A stretch of 64,000 nt of DNA from Adiantum capillus-veneris (lineage: Eukaryota; Streptophyta; Polypodiopsida; Polypodiales; Pteridaceae), in contig CM043964.1 of NCBI GenBank assembly GCA_014529385.2, positions 2,651,497 through 2,715,496 on the forward strand. Direction: 5' to 3'. Both the position numbers and the translations under genes were made by a program. The notes under the pieces are model-generated. The model had not been told where the DNA came from and did no database searches. It saw only the letters and a list, made by a program, of their open reading frames with translations. Shown piece by piece: positions 63,014-64,000 of the stretch. Within the stretch, counting starts at the first letter, position 1; each line of letters opens with the position of its first letter.

Positions 63014-63665
63014 CTACGTGATTTCACTGGAGGTTGGCACTCGCCTGAGAATCTGGTCTTTGCCCTTGCAGTACAAGGTGTTTATAGGGAAGTATCTTGT
63101 TTCCTTTCGGACAAGCCATTGTTTCTGGCCCTTGGTATACCCTTCAGGACATTCTCCTGTACCTAAGAAGCTGATGATAGCAGGCATAGCATCGCTATCC
63201 TGAAAGAGGGGCAGCTTCAGTTTGATTGCTCTTATGGGAACATCTTGTATTCTTTCCTTGGCTAGAGAATACGCTCCTTGATTTTTTTCCCTAGGGACAT
63301 GAAATAATTGCGCTGCTTCAAACTTTCTTAAAAGATCCTTAACTTGGCATAATTGGCCAAGCAAAACCTAATTTTTACAAACCCAAGTGCCATTTATCTG
63401 CTTTATCAACAAGAGCATAACATCGCCAAACACATTTAGGCGCTGAACCTCTTGCAAAACACATTTTTCTAATCCAAGAAATAGGGTCGTGTACTCTGAT
63501 TCGTTGTTGGAGTGGGAGTGTAGTAACTGCCCAATAGAGAAGACCTTTTTCCTTTGCTCATTGAAAATGACAATGTTTGCAGCCTAGTCCACTGTCCTTT
63601 TGTAAGCTCCATCAAAGAAAAGAGAGTGAGCTCCTTCTAGCTTAGGAACCTCCACCATTGGTGTC
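63014..63665 (-). pseudogene. Second (archaeal-type) RNase H of G2
   Basis: Minus-strand translation gives HSLFFDGAYKRTVD, a TAG, AANIVIFNEQRKK, NNESEYTTLFLGLEKCV and NVFGDVMLLLIKQINGTW. The D, E and D positions match the archaeal-type RNase H carried by Tat-lineage elements between the first RNase H and integrase. It continues RKFEAAQLFHVPREKNQGAY and SLAKE. Two in-frame stops are seen. Confidence 0.75.
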
Positions 63666-63690
63666 ACTCCTTTGCCTTCTGTGTTGAGCT

Positions 63691-63987
63691 TTATCTTTTT
63701 CTCATAGTGAGACCTGCTATACTAGCTCTTACGGAGTTCTCTAGTTGCATAGTGTAATCGAACTCTTTTAATCTAACGATCCACTTAGAGATTCTAGATG
63801 AGACATACATGTGTTTCATTACATACAGAAAGACTTCTTCCATTGTTATAATTAAAAAAGGTTTAGGCAATAGATAAGAGAGGAACTTTGTAGTGGCAAA
63901 CAACAATGCAAGCACCATGTGCTCTACCGTGGTGAATCCTTTTTTTGATGGGGTCATGACAGGACTAGAGAAGTAGATAGGACGCAT
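63691..63987 (-). pseudogene. First RNase H of G2 (truncated by the window edge)
   Basis: RPIYFSSPVMTPSKKGFTTV, EHMVLALLFATTKFLSYLL and ISKWIVRLKEFDYTMQLENS are the second half of a gypsy RNase H. The first catalytic Asp and the RT lie beyond the window. Confidence 0.8.
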
Positions 63988-64000
63988 GAAAGAGGTTTGG

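Overview
The window looks like a retrotransposon graveyard from a large land-plant nuclear genome. Evidence for this is Ty1/copia elements primed by initiator-Met tRNA (TGGTATCAGAGC), Ty3/gypsy elements of Athila-like and Tat-like type, a Helitron Rep remnant, a LINE remnant, a decayed PPR-like fragment, and very long CT/CA microsatellites. A seed-free plant is plausible but cannot be proved from this sequence. I see no tRNA, rRNA or CRISPR array and no host gene that is clearly intact.

Left block (about 1.09-29.7 kb). An old Ty3/gypsy element (G1) lies on the minus strand: PBS of tRNA-Asp type near 29.09 kb, gag from 28.35 kb, then protease, RT, RNase H and integrase, and an unusual tail after integrase that carries a second retropepsin-like domain. 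G1 is split by a three-step nest. Element N1 (5432-10339, TSD CCTGT) is a young non-autonomous LTR element with one uninterrupted 1,101-codon ORF and no enzyme domains. Copia-1 (15046-27893, TSD GTAAT) has an almost perfect pol ORF. Inside Copia-1 sits N2 (15818-23323, TSD GGTAC), a Tat-like element that keeps gag-protease and the first part of RT but has lost RT, RNase H and integrase. Removing Copia-1 rejoins the G1 gag in frame.

Middle block (29.7-37.9 kb). This holds unclassified sequence, a Helitron Rep remnant with an HUH motif, about 2 kb of composite CT/CA microsatellite, an LTR plus leader (L34) related to N2, a coiled-coil ORF on the minus strand behind a (CT)n leader, and a decayed PPR-like fragment.

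Right block (37.8-64 kb). A LINE reverse-transcriptase fragment on the minus strand is interrupted by three insertions: N3 (37901-41042, a small non-autonomous LTR element), Copia-2 (41102-46254, TSD AAAGC) and an apparent solo LTR (46563 to about 49159). Next comes LTR sequence related to L34, which carries Copia-3 (50461-56024, TSD TTGGT) and Copia-4 (56274-61739, TSD GTGAT). At the right edge is a Tat-like gypsy element (G2) with two RNase H domains and a decayed integrase.

The most interesting signals are the following. (1) N1 and its large orphan protein. (2) A cis-signature shared by N2, L34 and N3: the same PBS type, a conserved leader motif, and in two of them (plus N1) a leader micro-ORF with an F-x-N-W-[RK]-T motif. 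(3) A hairpin just upstream of the polypurine tract in several gypsy-type elements. (4) A second retropepsin-like domain downstream of integrase in G1. (5) A UAA stop at the same codon, between integrase and RT, in both Copia-3 and Copia-4.
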